A stretch of 64,000 bases of DNA from Microbacterium sp. p3-SID336 (lineage in GTDB: Bacteria; Actinomycetota; Actinomycetes; Actinomycetales; Microbacteriaceae): NCBI RefSeq assembly GCF_025143365.1, contig NZ_JALXPE010000005.1:1-64000 (forward strand). Reading direction: 5' to 3'. The notes beneath the pieces are model-generated. The model had not been told where the DNA came from. It made no database searches and worked only from the letters and a program-made list of their open reading frames with translations. How positions within the stretch are numbered: the stretch's first letter is position 1; each line of letters starts with the position of its first letter. Positions 51,473 through 59,899 of the stretch are shown here, in pieces. Both the position numbers and the translations under genes were made by a program.

Positions 51473-52441
51473 TCAACGGGTGAGGGTGAGCAGTCGTGCG
51501 GGCGTGTGCACGAGCATACGCTCCACGGCTTCCTCGCCCACCGCCTCGCGCAGGCGGGGGAGGTAGCGCTCGCCGAGGTAGGCGAGTCCGGGCATGCCGC
51601 CGTATGCGCTGTAGCGCGTACGTCGTGCGACATCCCCGCCCAGCACGATGCGGTCGCCCGCGCCGCGCTCCACCACGGCGGCCGTGAGCGCCAGCAGTTC
51701 CGCGTCGGACCGGGTGCGCGGGCGGGCGAAGCCGTCGTAGCCGAGGTGGGCGCCGCGCTCCGCGAGAGAGACGTGCAGTCCGGGGTCGGGGTCGCGGTCG
51801 GCGTGCGCGAGCATCACCCGGTCGGACGCCACGCCCTCGTCGGCGAGCAGGTCGAGCACCTCATGCGCCGCCGTGCAGAACTCCAGGTGCACCATCACGG
51901 GGGCTCCGGTGGCCCGGTGGGCCGCGGCCACAGCGAGCAGCGTCGTGCGCTCGAACGCGCTGATGCGCCAGTAGTCGGTGCCGCCCTTGAGCAGGCCTGC
52001 GCGCACCGGGGAGCCGTCCGGAGCCGCGGCGGTCGGCACGTCGGGCGCCGCGAACACGGCCGCGTCGTCGGAGGGCATGCCACGCTCGATGTCGGCGACG
52101 AACAGCGCGGCCAGCCGTTCCGCGTCCCACACCCGCATCGGGTGGTCCGCGCCGTAGTGGGCCTCGCGATGCCGCCCGGTCGCGGCGACCACCCGCAGGC
52201 CCGTGCGCGCACTGATCCGCGCCAGAGCCGCCGGGTCCCTGCCGAGGCCGAATGGCGTGGCGTCGACCATCGCGTCGAAGCCGCTCTCGCGCAGCAGCCG
52301 TGCCTCCTCGCCGGACGCGGCCTCGTCGTCGAGCTCGTCGCCCGGCAGCAGCGGCGACACCTGGAACAGGTGCTCGTGGTAGTCCACGCGCCCGAGCTCC
52401 GACGGATCGATGTCACCGAGCACCGTGCGCACGGTCGCCAT
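51473..52441 (-). CDS. Phosphotriesterase-family metal hydrolase
   Basis: 322 residues, amidohydrolase barrel. GRVDYHEHLFQVS gives the HxH pair near residue 22, RAGLLKGGTDYWRIS the likely carboxylated Lys, MVHLEF and LAHADRDPD the two His positions, and LGGDVARRT the catalytic Asp. The PTE family (PF02126) includes lactonases and phosphorylated-lactone hydrolases; opening of a sugar lactone would fit the operon, but no substrate is proven. Start overlaps the preceding stop by 1 bp. Confidence 0.85.
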   Translation of the reverse strand: MATVRTVLGDIDPSELGRVDYHEHLFQVSPLLPGDELDDEAASGEEARLLRESGFDAMVDATPFGLGRDPAALARISARTGLRVVAATGRHREAHYGADHPMRVWDAERLAALFVADIERGMPSDDAAVFAAPDVPTAAAPDGSPVRAGLLKGGTDYWRISAFERTTLLAVAAAHRATGAPVMVHLEFCTAAHEVLDLLADEGVASDRVMLAHADRDPDPGLHVSLAERGAHLGYDGFARPRTRSDAELLALTAAVVERGAGDRIVLGGDVARRTRYSAYGGMPGLAYLGERYLPRLREAVGEEAVERMLVHTPARLLTLTR

Positions 52442-53397
52442 CAGCGCACCGTCTCCGCGGCTTCGGCGAGCTGCTCCACGACCTCGGGCGTCAGGTCGAG
52501 CTCGAACACGTCGGCGACCACCTGCGACCACCCGTGGATGAAGTAGCGCCAGCCGTCGACCACGTGGAGCCCGCGGGATTCCGCCTGGGCCTCGGCCTGA
52601 TGCAGGAACTCCAGCGAGCCGCGGTAGTTGAACTCCCACGCGTACGCGCTCTCCGGGAACACGACCGCGTCGGTCAGCGGCGACCCGGGGCGGTCCTTGC
52701 CGAGCCCGGTGGCGTTCGCGATGACGGAGCCCGCGGGCGCGGCGGCGACCAGGGCATCCGCCTGCTCCGGCGTCTCCGTCACCACGTAGCGGATCAGGTT
52801 TTCCGGAGTGCCGTGCTGGCGATGCACCTCGCGCAGGTGGTCGAGCTTGTCCTGCGTGCGGGCCGTCACCGTGACCCGCGAGGGAGCGTCGCCGCGTTCC
52901 GCGAGTGCCCAGCTGAGTGCCGTGCCGGAACCGCCGGCGCCCAGGATGACCACCTCGGCCCCCGTGCGCGAGAAGTGGTCGGCGGGGAGGAAGTCGTTCA
53001 ACGCGAGGTCGACCGTGATCGGATCCTTCGCGCGTCCGGACAGGAGCCCTCCGCGCTTGGCGATGCTGGAGATCTCGGCGCACGACACGGCGAACGGATC
53101 GAGCTCGGCGAACAGGTCGGACGCCGCGGCGTACACATTCATCTTGTGCGTGGTGACCAGGGCCCCGCGGTGGTGCGGGTCGTCGCGGATCTGCTCCACC
53201 ATCGCCCGGTACTGCGCGGGGTCGGCGTCCATCGGCAGATCGTGCCCGACGAGGGTGCGGGTGGGCAGGCCGAGGATGTCGGCCCAGAGCGGGAAGACCT
53301 TCATGATCGACGAGGACGCGGTGGTGACCCCGACGAAACCCATGTAGTCGGCGGTGGCCGCGTCAGCGGCGGAGACGGCGTCGGCGGTGGTGGTCAT
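52441..53397 (-). CDS. Shikimate dehydrogenase-like oxidoreductase
   Basis: 318 residues. The substrate domain contains YMGFVGVTTASSSIMKVFP and TTHKMNVY (Lys of the shikimate-dehydrogenase active site); the NAD(P) domain has VILGAGGSGTALSWALAERG and NATGLGKD. It is longer than AroE (about 270) and, lying among sugar-catabolic genes, probably acts on a cyclic polyol or sugar-acid derivative, not in aromatic biosynthesis. Start overlaps the 2-hydroxyacid dehydrogenase stop by 4 bp. Confidence 0.83.
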   Translation of the reverse strand: MTTTADAVSAADAATADYMGFVGVTTASSSIMKVFPLWADILGLPTRTLVGHDLPMDADPAQYRAMVEQIRDDPHHRGALVTTHKMNVYAAASDLFAELDPFAVSCAEISSIAKRGGLLSGRAKDPITVDLALNDFLPADHFSRTGAEVVILGAGGSGTALSWALAERGDAPSRVTVTARTQDKLDHLREVHRQHGTPENLIRYVVTETPEQADALVAAAPAGSVIANATGLGKDRPGSPLTDAVVFPESAYAWEFNYRGSLEFLHQAEAQAESRGLHVVDGWRYFIHGWSQVVADVFELDLTPEVVEQLAEAAETVR

Positions 53398-54359
53398 GAG
53401 GTCTCCTGAGGGACGGGCACGGGGTGGGCGGGCTCGGCCCCGGCGAGCACGGCGATCACATCGTCGAGCGAGAGGGAGCCCATGTTGTCGACGGCCTGGG
53501 TGGTCTGCGCGCCGAGGTGCGGCGTGACGATCACCCGGTCGGCCAGGTCCGCGGCGAGCAGCGGACTGTCGTGCGCGGCGGTGTCGCCGTCGAGGGTGTC
53601 GGCGGCGTAGCCCGCGAGGGTGCCGTCGCGGAGCGCTTCGGCCACCGCCTGCTCGTCGACGAGGTCGCCGCGCGCGGTGTTGACGACGACGGTGCCCCGG
53701 CGCATGCCCGCGAGCCGCTCGGCGTCGAGGAGGCGCTGTCCGCCCGGGGCATGCAGCGTGACGACGTCGGCGGTGCCGAACAGCTCGTCGAGCGCGACCG
53801 GCTCGGCCCCGCCCGCCCGCACGACATCGGCGGGAAGGAACGGGTCCGCGGCCAGCACGCGCGGGCCGAAGCCGCTGAGCCGCCGCGCGACACCCTGTCC
53901 GATCCGGCCGAAGCCGACGATGCCGACCGTCGCGGCGCCCAGCTCGCGGCCGCGGCGCACGCCCCAGTCACCCGCGCGCACACGGCGATCGCCGTCCGGG
54001 ATGCGACGCAGTGCCGCGAGCATCAGGCCGAGGGTGTGATCGGCGACCGCGTCGGCGTTGGCGCCGGGGGTGTTTGTGACCGGGATGCCGCGTTCGCGAG
54101 CGGCCGCCACGTCGACCGCCTCCGTGCCGACGCCGTAGCGCGCCACGACCCGGAGCTTCGGCGCGGCGGCGAGGTGCGCGTCGGTCACCGGGCCCGTGCC
54201 GGCGATCCAGGCATCCGCGCCATGCAGCAGCACCCGCAGCTCGTCCAGGTCGTGGTGCGCGGGGCCGCGCAGGATCCGGTGGCCCGCCCGTGCGGCGCGC
54301 GCGACCAGGTCGAGGTCGCCGTCCGAGAAGGAGCGGCTGGTGACGAGGATGACGCCCAT
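53394..54359 (-). CDS. D-isomer-specific 2-hydroxyacid dehydrogenase
   Basis: 321 residues. VARYGVGTEAVDVAAARERGI and TPGANADAVADHTLGLMLA in the catalytic domain, VGIVGFGRIGQGVARRL for NAD binding, NTARGDLVDEQAV with Arg, and VIVTPHLGAQTTQA with the catalytic His. Related to phosphoglycerate dehydrogenase without its ACT domain. Substrate would be a 2-hydroxy or 2-keto acid formed in this pathway. Start overlaps the kinase stop by 1 bp. The longer open frame upstream reads the kinase gene out of frame and is not a fusion. Confidence 0.9.
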   Translation of the reverse strand: MGVILVTSRSFSDGDLDLVARAARAGHRILRGPAHHDLDELRVLLHGADAWIAGTGPVTDAHLAAAPKLRVVARYGVGTEAVDVAAARERGIPVTNTPGANADAVADHTLGLMLAALRRIPDGDRRVRAGDWGVRRGRELGAATVGIVGFGRIGQGVARRLSGFGPRVLAADPFLPADVVRAGGAEPVALDELFGTADVVTLHAPGGQRLLDAERLAGMRRGTVVVNTARGDLVDEQAVAEALRDGTLAGYAADTLDGDTAAHDSPLLAADLADRVIVTPHLGAQTTQAVDNMGSLSLDDVIAVLAGAEPAHPVPVPQETS

Positions 54360-55849
54360 CAGCGCGGCCGTCCGGCGAACCACGGCGCGAGGGCCGTGTA
54401 GGCGTCGGTGAAGCGGGTGTGCCGCTCGGCGTAGACCGCGTGGCGCCCGGGGTCGGGTGTGAACTCGGCCGTGACCTCGCTCAGCGCTCGTGCGGCGGAG
54501 AAGTCGGTGAGACCGAGCCCCACGGCGCATGTCACAGCGGCACCGAGGCTGTTCGCCTCCTCCACGATCGTGCGGCGTCGCACGGGCACACCCCACACAT
54601 CGGCGAGGACCGAGAGGTACACGTCGCTCTGTGCGCCGCCGCCCACCGCGTCGATGCGGTCGATCGCGGCGCCCGCCTCGCGGAACGCCTGGATGCAGGT
54701 GAGCAGGTTGAACGCGGTTCCCTCCAGCACGGCACGCATCAGGTGCGCCCTGCCGTGGTGTCGCGCGAGTCCGACGAAGGCGCCGCGAGCGTCGGGGTCC
54801 CACAGCGGGGAGCGCTCGCCGAGCAGGTACGGGAGGAAGTACAGGTCGTCTGTGTCGATGTCGGCGGCGGCCTCTGCGGTCAGCCGCCCGGTCTCCGGGC
54901 GTGCGGGATCGGGCGAGAGCGCCTCGGCGATCCACTGCACCGACGCGCCGCCGGCCTGCATGGTCGCGGTCGGCACGTAGGAGGCGGGCACCACGTTGTC
55001 GAACGTGAAGGTGCGCATCGCGGGGTCGTGCAGCGGGCTGTCGGCCGCGAACGAGATCCACGACGACGTGCCGAGGCAGACGTAGGCGCCGTCCTCGGGG
55101 GCCACGACGCCGGAGCCGACCGCTGCGAGCGGGCCGTCCCCGCCGCCCATCACCACGCGCACGCCCGTGTGCAGGCCCAGTGCCTCCGCGGCGGCGGAGG
55201 TGAGCGGGCCGGCGATCTGCGTCGACTCCAGGATCTCCGGGAAGAGGGTGCGGTCGAGCCGTGCGGCCGAGAGCACGTCCTCGGACCAGGTGCCCGCCCG
55301 CTGGTCGTAGGCGTTGGTGCCGGAGGCGTCGGAGCGGTCCGTGGCGAGTCGCCCGGTGAGCCGCAGCACGATGAAGTCCTTCGCGACGCACACGCGCCGC
55401 ACGCGCGCCCAGACCTCGGGCTCGTTGTCGCGCACCCACATGATCTTCTCGACCGAGTACGTGGGGTTGAGGCGATGGCCGAGGATGGCGTAGGCGCGCT
55501 CGGCGCCGATCGCGGCCTCCAGTTCGCGCTGCTGTGCGCCGGCCCGGGTGTCGGCCCAGATGATCGCGGGTCGCGCGGGCTCGCCCTCGGCGTCGAGCAG
55601 CACGGCGCCCATCATCTGTCCGCTGACGACGAGTCCGGCGACGTCGGTCGGCGCGGTGTCCGTGCGCGCGAGGAGCTCGCGGGTGGCGGCGACCACCGCA
55701 TCCCACCAGTCCCCGGGGTTCTGCTCGGCCACCCCGCCGGCGGCGAAGTGCGCCGGGTACGGCACGGTGACCGCAGCCACCAGGCGACCGTCGTCGTGAT
55801 GCAGGGACGCCTTGTTCCCGGTGGTCCCGAGGTCGTGCGCGATGAGCAT
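54359..55849 (-). CDS. FGGY-family carbohydrate kinase (xylulokinase-like)
   Basis: 496 residues. AHDLGTTGNKASLHHDDGRL is the phosphate-1 motif, VSGQMMGAVLLD and WADTRAG bind sugar, and VGGGAQSDVYLSVLADVWG with CLGTSSWISF complete the actin-like fold. Closest in pattern to xylulokinases; related kinases use ribulose, erythritol or other ketoses and polyols. It lies 9 bp behind the cupin isomerase gene. With that isomerase it could feed a ketose phosphate to central metabolism. Substrate not determined. Confidence 0.9.
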   Translation of the reverse strand: MLIAHDLGTTGNKASLHHDDGRLVAAVTVPYPAHFAAGGVAEQNPGDWWDAVVAATRELLARTDTAPTDVAGLVVSGQMMGAVLLDAEGEPARPAIIWADTRAGAQQRELEAAIGAERAYAILGHRLNPTYSVEKIMWVRDNEPEVWARVRRVCVAKDFIVLRLTGRLATDRSDASGTNAYDQRAGTWSEDVLSAARLDRTLFPEILESTQIAGPLTSAAAEALGLHTGVRVVMGGGDGPLAAVGSGVVAPEDGAYVCLGTSSWISFAADSPLHDPAMRTFTFDNVVPASYVPTATMQAGGASVQWIAEALSPDPARPETGRLTAEAAADIDTDDLYFLPYLLGERSPLWDPDARGAFVGLARHHGRAHLMRAVLEGTAFNLLTCIQAFREAGAAIDRIDAVGGGAQSDVYLSVLADVWGVPVRRRTIVEEANSLGAAVTCAVGLGLTDFSAARALSEVTAEFTPDPGRHAVYAERHTRFTDAYTALAPWFAGRPR

Positions 55850-55858
55850 GGCCGGAGC

Positions 55859-56434
55859 CTATTCCGCGTACGGGCGGAGGTCGACGCCGTCCGCCGCACG
55901 GTAGGCGCGGGCGCCCATGCCGTGCTCCAGCACCCATCCGTAGTCGTGTCCGGCGCCGCCGGGGTAGACCGCGAGGAAGGAGTACGGCTCGTCGCCGGTG
56001 TTGACGGAGCGGTGCGCCCACCCTGGCGGGATGTAGCCGATGGTCCCGGGCAGCATGTCGAGCCACTCGGTGCGCTCGCCGTCGAACATGAGCAGTCCGC
56101 CGCGGCCCTTGAGTGCGAGGTAGATCTCGCCCTGGTGGTCGGGGTGCTGGTGCCCCTTCGTCATCCACAGCTCCCCGGCGGTGTCGCCCGGCATGATCGT
56201 GGTGATCGACTGCGGCAGCTCGCGCTCGACCTCGGGAACGGGAGAGCTGACGACGGTGTACACCACCGGATCGTCGCCCTCGGCCGCCGCGGCCCAGGCG
56301 TCGCGGTCGCGGAACAGGCCGTCGAGGTCGGACATCCGCCGCGTCAGGGTTGGTCCTTCGGGGGAGAGCGTGAGCTTCTCGGCGTCGAAGGCGATCGCCA
56401 TCGGGGAGATCGGCGGGGTGTGGTACTCGGGCAT
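55859..56434 (-). CDS. Cupin-type glucose-6-phosphate isomerase family protein
   Basis: 191 residues. TKGHQHPDHQGEIYLALKGRGGLL carries the HxH and Glu metal ligands and IPPGWAHRSVNTGDEP the last His; this is the signature of archaeal/actinobacterial cupin GPI (PF06560), and the length fits (about 190). Aldose/ketose phosphate isomerisation is expected; the exact sugar may not be glucose. Start ATG 56434 preceded by GAGGAGC, far inside the open frame. First gene of the six-gene operon, with two CCTGT-N4-ACAGG boxes just upstream. Confidence 0.88.
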   Translation of the reverse strand: MPEYHTPPISPMAIAFDAEKLTLSPEGPTLTRRMSDLDGLFRDRDAWAAAAEGDDPVVYTVVSSPVPEVERELPQSITTIMPGDTAGELWMTKGHQHPDHQGEIYLALKGRGGLLMFDGERTEWLDMLPGTIGYIPPGWAHRSVNTGDEPYSFLAVYPGGAGHDYGWVLEHGMGARAYRAADGVDLRPYAE

Positions 56435-56470
56435 CAATGCTCCTCGGAACGGATGCTGCGGCGCTGCGCA

Positions 56471-56509
56471 ACCTGTAATGACAGGCTCACTGTACCTGTT
56501 ATGACAGGT
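56471..56509. promoter_or_regulatory. Two GntR-type operators before the six-gene operon
   Basis: ACCTGTAATGACAGGC (56471-56486) and ACCTGTTATGACAGGT (56494-56509) are near-perfect palindromes starting 23 bp apart, 37-75 bp upstream of the cupin gene start. They match the box at 36711-36726, tying this operon to the rbsK cluster. Confidence 0.7.
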
Positions 56510-56601
56510 GCCGTCCAGTGCTCGCCTGCGCAGAGTGCCCCGCGCGTCCGCGGAGGGCAGGCCGGCGACGCACGGCGACCGCCGCGGACCGAGTCGAGGC
56601 G

Positions 56602-57573
56602 TCAGCGCGCCAGAGTCCGCTCCAGGTGCGCGCGGCCGCCGCGCACGGCGGCGGCCGTCACCGCCTGCCATCCCGGGAACTCTGCATGACCCGCCGGAAG
56701 GACGGCGAGCTCCGCGTCACGAGCTCCTGTCGCGATCGCGAACTGCCCCGGCGGCGGCACGTACTGATCCCACAGTGCCGCCTCCACCCGCACCGGCACG
56801 GGCGCGAAGCCGATGCTCGTCGAGGCGTCGAACCAGCGCAGCACGTCCCGCGCCTCCGGGTGCCGGCGCACGTGCTGCCGCACCGCCTCGCCGCTGCCCA
56901 GGCATCGCAGGGCCAGGCGTTCGTCGTACTGCCCGAAGCTCGGCACGATCAGTGTCGCCCCGCGGTACCGGTCGTCCCAGGGCAGTGCCAGTGCGCCGAC
57001 GCCCCCGCCGAAGCTCTCGCCCACGTAGTACAGCGGCAGCTCTCCCGCGAGGGCCCCGAGCGCGTCCGCGGCGAGCCACAGGTCGCGCGCACACAGCCCG
57101 AGCACGTACCGGTCGGGGTCGTCGATCCCGGCGAGCACGTGCTGCTGCACCGGCTCGGGCGCGCCCACACCGGCGTTCAGCGCGCCGAGACCCCGTGCCA
57201 CGGGGAAGATCGCGGCGGCATCACGCGGCACGCGGGCGAGCTGCACCGCGTCGCGTCCGCCGTAGCCGTGGCCGTGCACCACCCCGAGGCGCGCGGCCCC
57301 GTCCCGCGGCACGACCGCCCAGGCGCGCAGCCTCGTGCCGTCCACGCCCGAGTGCTCGATCAGCGACACCCGCCGCCCGCCGCGCTCCTCGGTCGAGAGC
57401 ACCGCGGGATCCGCATCGACGGACGCGGCCTCCGTGCGCCACGCCCGCCAGCGCTCCGCGAAGCCAGGGGGCGGCGGCACGGGGTCCACGGCGCGCAGCT
57501 CGGCTTCGGTGCGACCGTACGAGCCGTCGAACGCGGCATCGAGGAACCAGGTGGCGTAGGGCTCCTGTAGCAT
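56602..57573 (-). CDS. Acetylxylan esterase / cephalosporin-C deacetylase-family hydrolase
   Basis: 323 residues, alpha/beta hydrolase. VVHGHGYGGRDA forms the oxyanion region, VGESFGGGVGALAL the nucleophile Ser elbow and LPAGHAEFPGW the catalytic His; the order and length fit AXE1 (PF05448). No signal peptide, so it removes acetyl groups from small imported oligosaccharides or other esters inside the cell. It ends about 170 bp from the operators of the previous operon and lies 9 bp behind the CGNR gene on the same strand, so it may be in an operon with it. Confidence 0.87.
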   Translation of the reverse strand: MLQEPYATWFLDAAFDGSYGRTEAELRAVDPVPPPPGFAERWRAWRTEAASVDADPAVLSTEERGGRRVSLIEHSGVDGTRLRAWAVVPRDGAARLGVVHGHGYGGRDAVQLARVPRDAAAIFPVARGLGALNAGVGAPEPVQQHVLAGIDDPDRYVLGLCARDLWLAADALGALAGELPLYYVGESFGGGVGALALPWDDRYRGATLIVPSFGQYDERLALRCLGSGEAVRQHVRRHPEARDVLRWFDASTSIGFAPVPVRVEAALWDQYVPPPGQFAIATGARDAELAVLPAGHAEFPGWQAVTAAAVRGGRAHLERTLAR

Positions 57574-57582
57574 CGGGCGGCC

Positions 57583-58119
57583 TCAGGTCGCGGCGCGGCG
57601 GGCGCGGTAGGCGGCGACGGCGTTGCGGTTCGCACACGTCGTGGAGCAGTAGCGCTTGGAACGGTTGCGCGACAGGTCCAGCGCGATGGCCTGGCAGTCG
57701 TCGTCGGCGCAGACCGACAGGCGCGAGCCCTCGTCGGCCCGGATCACGTCGATCAGCGCCATGGCGGTCTCGATGAGCACGCGCTCCGCCAGGGGGCGAT
57801 CGTCGGCGAGGGCGTGCAGGTGCCAGTCGATCTCGTCGTGGCGCACCAGCCGGGGGCGCAGTCGCACGTCGGACAGCGCGGCGTTCACGTGGGCGGCCAT
57901 GTCGTCCCTGGGGGCGAGCAGCATGGCGCGCAGCCGAGGTCGCAGGGCGCGGAGGTCGGCCAGCTCGACGCCGTCCCTGTCGATGCGGCCGGTGTAGGGG
58001 AAGGCCTGGAGGAACGACTCCTCGTCGGCATCGTCGACCAGCGTGTCCGGTGCCTCCGCCGAGTTCGCGAGCCAGACGGCTGCGCGGAGGGCATCCTCCG
58101 TGTCATTCGTGAAGACCAT
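57583..58119 (-). CDS. CGNR zinc-finger-containing protein (ABATE-domain regulator)
   Basis: 178 residues. The C-terminal CGNR zinc finger has Cys at CADDDCQ and in RYCSTTCANRNAVAAYRARR, here CANR in place of CGNR; the N-terminal part is the stress-induced ABATE domain (starting around DTEDALRAAVWLANSAE). Such proteins are probable DNA-binding regulators of actinobacteria. No Shine-Dalgarno precedes ATG 58119; a TAAGCT -10 element 6 nt before it suggests a leaderless transcript. Divergent from the EamA gene. Confidence 0.88.
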   Translation of the reverse strand: MVFTNDTEDALRAAVWLANSAEAPDTLVDDADEESFLQAFPYTGRIDRDGVELADLRALRPRLRAMLLAPRDDMAAHVNAALSDVRLRPRLVRHDEIDWHLHALADDRPLAERVLIETAMALIDVIRADEGSRLSVCADDDCQAIALDLSRNRSKRYCSTTCANRNAVAAYRARRAAT

Positions 58120-58120
58120 G

Positions 58121-58150
58121 TTGACAGCTTACTCGTCGCGAGCGTAGCGT
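58121..58150 (+). promoter_or_regulatory. Promoter for the EamA gene, overlapping a divergent promoter for the CGNR gene
   Basis: TTGACA (58121-58126), 18-bp spacer, TAGCGT (58145-58150), with the ATG 8 nt later. On the other strand TAAGCT lies 6 nt before the CGNR ATG. Neither gene has a Shine-Dalgarno, so both messages may be leaderless or nearly so. Confidence 0.55.
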
Positions 58151-58158
58151 CACTTCTC

Positions 58159-59139
58159 ATGAGCGCCATGGTCGATGACAAGCAATCGAAGACCACCGTA
58201 CGCGCGGGTCTCGCCCTCGCGATCGGCGCCGCCTTCGCCTTCGGGATGTCCGGCGCCTGGGCCCGCGGCCTGATCGATGCCGGATGGACGCCGGGTGCCG
58301 CCGTCACCGTGCGCGTCTGGGTCGCCGCCCTCGTGCTGCTCGTGCCGACGATCCTGGCGCTGCGGGGTCGCTGGCATCTGCTGCGCCGGAACGCGGTCAT
58401 GATCGGCGCCTACGGGCTGCTCGCGGTCGCCGCCACCCAGCTGTTCTACTTCCAGGCCGTCGCGGTCATGGACGTCGGGATCGCCCTGCTCATCGAGTAC
58501 ACCGCCCCGGTCGCGGTGCTGCTGTGGCTCTGGGTGCGCCACGGCGAGCGGCCGAGTCGGCGCAGCATCCTGGGGGCGGTCATCGCGTTCGCCGGCCTCG
58601 TGCTCATGCTCGACGTGGTCACCGGGTCCGAGGTGAACGTGCCTGGCATCCTGTGGGCGCTCGGGGCGATGGTGGGCGCGGCGAGCTACTTCGTGCTGTC
58701 CGCGCGCGCCGACACGGGCCTCCCGCCCCTCGCCCTCGCCGGCAGCGGGCTGCTGCTCGGCGCCCTCGGCCTCACGCTCGCGGGTGCCGTGGGGGTGGTG
58801 CCGATCGCCTGGACCACGGACGACATCGCGTACCGCTTCGGCACCGTGCCGTGGTTCGTCCCGGTGCTCGCGATCGGTGTGCTCGCGACGGCCCTCGCCT
58901 ACCTGCTGGGCATCGCGTCGACGCGCATGCTCGGCTCGCGACTCGCGTCCTTCGTGGCGCTCGCCGAGGTCGTGGCCGCACTGCTGTTCGGATGGCTCCT
59001 GCTCGGCCAGCTGCCGGACCTGCTGCAGGCGCTCGGTGGCGTGCTCGTGCTGGCGGGGGTCGTGGTGGTCAAGCTCGGCGAGCCGAGGGTCGAGGCCGCG
59101 GAGTTCGTGGAGCCCGGCGTGACCGCCGGCCCGCGCTGA
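58159..59139 (+). CDS. EamA/DMT-family transporter
   Basis: 326 residues with ten predicted membrane segments in two EamA halves (AIGAAFAFGMSGAWARGLID; IGAYGLLAVAATQLFYFQAV; and in the second half ALGAMVGAASYFVLSARAD; SRLASFVALAEVVAALLFGWLLLGQ read in parts). The family exports small metabolites, often amino acids or their derivatives. Start at ATG 58159 or, three codons later, at 58168. Divergent from the CGNR regulator, which may control it. Substrate unknown. Confidence 0.9.
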   Translation: MSAMVDDKQSKTTVRAGLALAIGAAFAFGMSGAWARGLIDAGWTPGAAVTVRVWVAALVLLVPTILALRGRWHLLRRNAVMIGAYGLLAVAATQLFYFQAVAVMDVGIALLIEYTAPVAVLLWLWVRHGERPSRRSILGAVIAFAGLVLMLDVVTGSEVNVPGILWALGAMVGAASYFVLSARADTGLPPLALAGSGLLLGALGLTLAGAVGVVPIAWTTDDIAYRFGTVPWFVPVLAIGVLATALAYLLGIASTRMLGSRLASFVALAEVVAALLFGWLLLGQLPDLLQALGGVLVLAGVVVVKLGEPRVEAAEFVEPGVTAGPR

Positions 59140-59164
59140 CGCGACCGTGACGGACGGCTCTCGA

Positions 59165-59224
59165 ATGTATACGTGAGCGCGGTGCATACGGCGTCAGATG
59201 CCGCATCCGGCCTTTTATGTATAC
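59165..59224. promoter_or_regulatory. Repeated ATGTATAC sites before the prp-linked gntR
   Basis: ATGTATAC occurs at 59165-59172 and 59217-59224, with GCATAC between. The second copy ends 9 bp before the gntR start codon and may include the -10 element. Likely operators of the FCD regulator that follows. Confidence 0.5.
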
Positions 59225-59233
59225 ACTGAGGGC

Positions 59234-59899
59234 ATGGTCCTCCCTGTCGAGCGCACGTCCGCGAGCGATCGCGCCTACGCGGCGCTGCTGGACGGCATCC
59301 AGTCCGGCGACCTGCCGGCAGGTCACGTACTGGGCGAGGTCGAGCAGGCCGAGCGGCTGGGAATCAGTCGCACTCCCATGCGCGAAGCCCTGCGCCGCCT
59401 CGCCGCCGACGGCCTCGTCGTGCAGCAGTCGCCCCGGGTCACCGTCGTGGCCGACCTCGACGCCGACGACATCCGCTCCCTGTTCGAGATCCGTCGCGCG
59501 CTGGAGGAGATGTCCGCCCGGCTCGCCGCCGCCCGGGGAGACGCGGGACTCTTCGCCGCCCTCGCCGACGAGTTCGCGCACGTCGACCTCACCGGCGCGG
59601 AGGGCCGCGAGGCGTACTACGCCCTGATCGCCCGCTTCGACGCCGCCCTCGACGCGGCCGTCGCCAACGACTACATCGCCGCCGCGCTGCGCACCGTCCG
59701 CACCCACCTCGTGCGCGTGCGGCGCATGGCGCGCGACAAACCGGCCAGGCTCGCCGCCTCCGCGGGCGAGCACCGGACCATCGCCCAGGCGCTCGCCGCC
59801 CGCGACGGTGACCTCGCCGCCCACGCCACGCACGTGCACCTGCACAACGCGCTCACCGGCATCCTCGACTCCCTCCCCGACAGCGAAGGACACTCATGA
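59234..59899 (+). CDS. FCD-family GntR regulator, methylcitrate operon
   Basis: 221 residues. Winged HTH ([42 protein letters not shown]) then an all-helical FCD domain (about 85-215; [35 protein letters not shown]). Start chosen at ATG 59234 since a longer frame would cover the ATGTATAC sites. Overlaps prpD by 4 bp, so it is transcribed with the methylcitrate genes and presumably senses a propionate-derived acid such as 2-methylcitrate. Confidence 0.9.
   Translation: MVLPVERTSASDRAYAALLDGIQSGDLPAGHVLGEVEQAERLGISRTPMREALRRLAADGLVVQQSPRVTVVADLDADDIRSLFEIRRALEEMSARLAAARGDAGLFAALADEFAHVDLTGAEGREAYYALIARFDAALDAAVANDYIAAALRTVRTHLVRVRRMARDKPARLAASAGEHRTIAQALAARDGDLAAHATHVHLHNALTGILDSLPDSEGHS

Noticed and set aside
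53394..56471. 1025-residue open frame suggesting a fusion of a large protein with the 2-hydroxyacid dehydrogenase
   Set aside because: Upstream of 54359 this frame reads the kinase and cupin genes out of frame, giving Arg/Ala-rich nonsense; the dehydrogenase has its own ATG with TGATG coupling.
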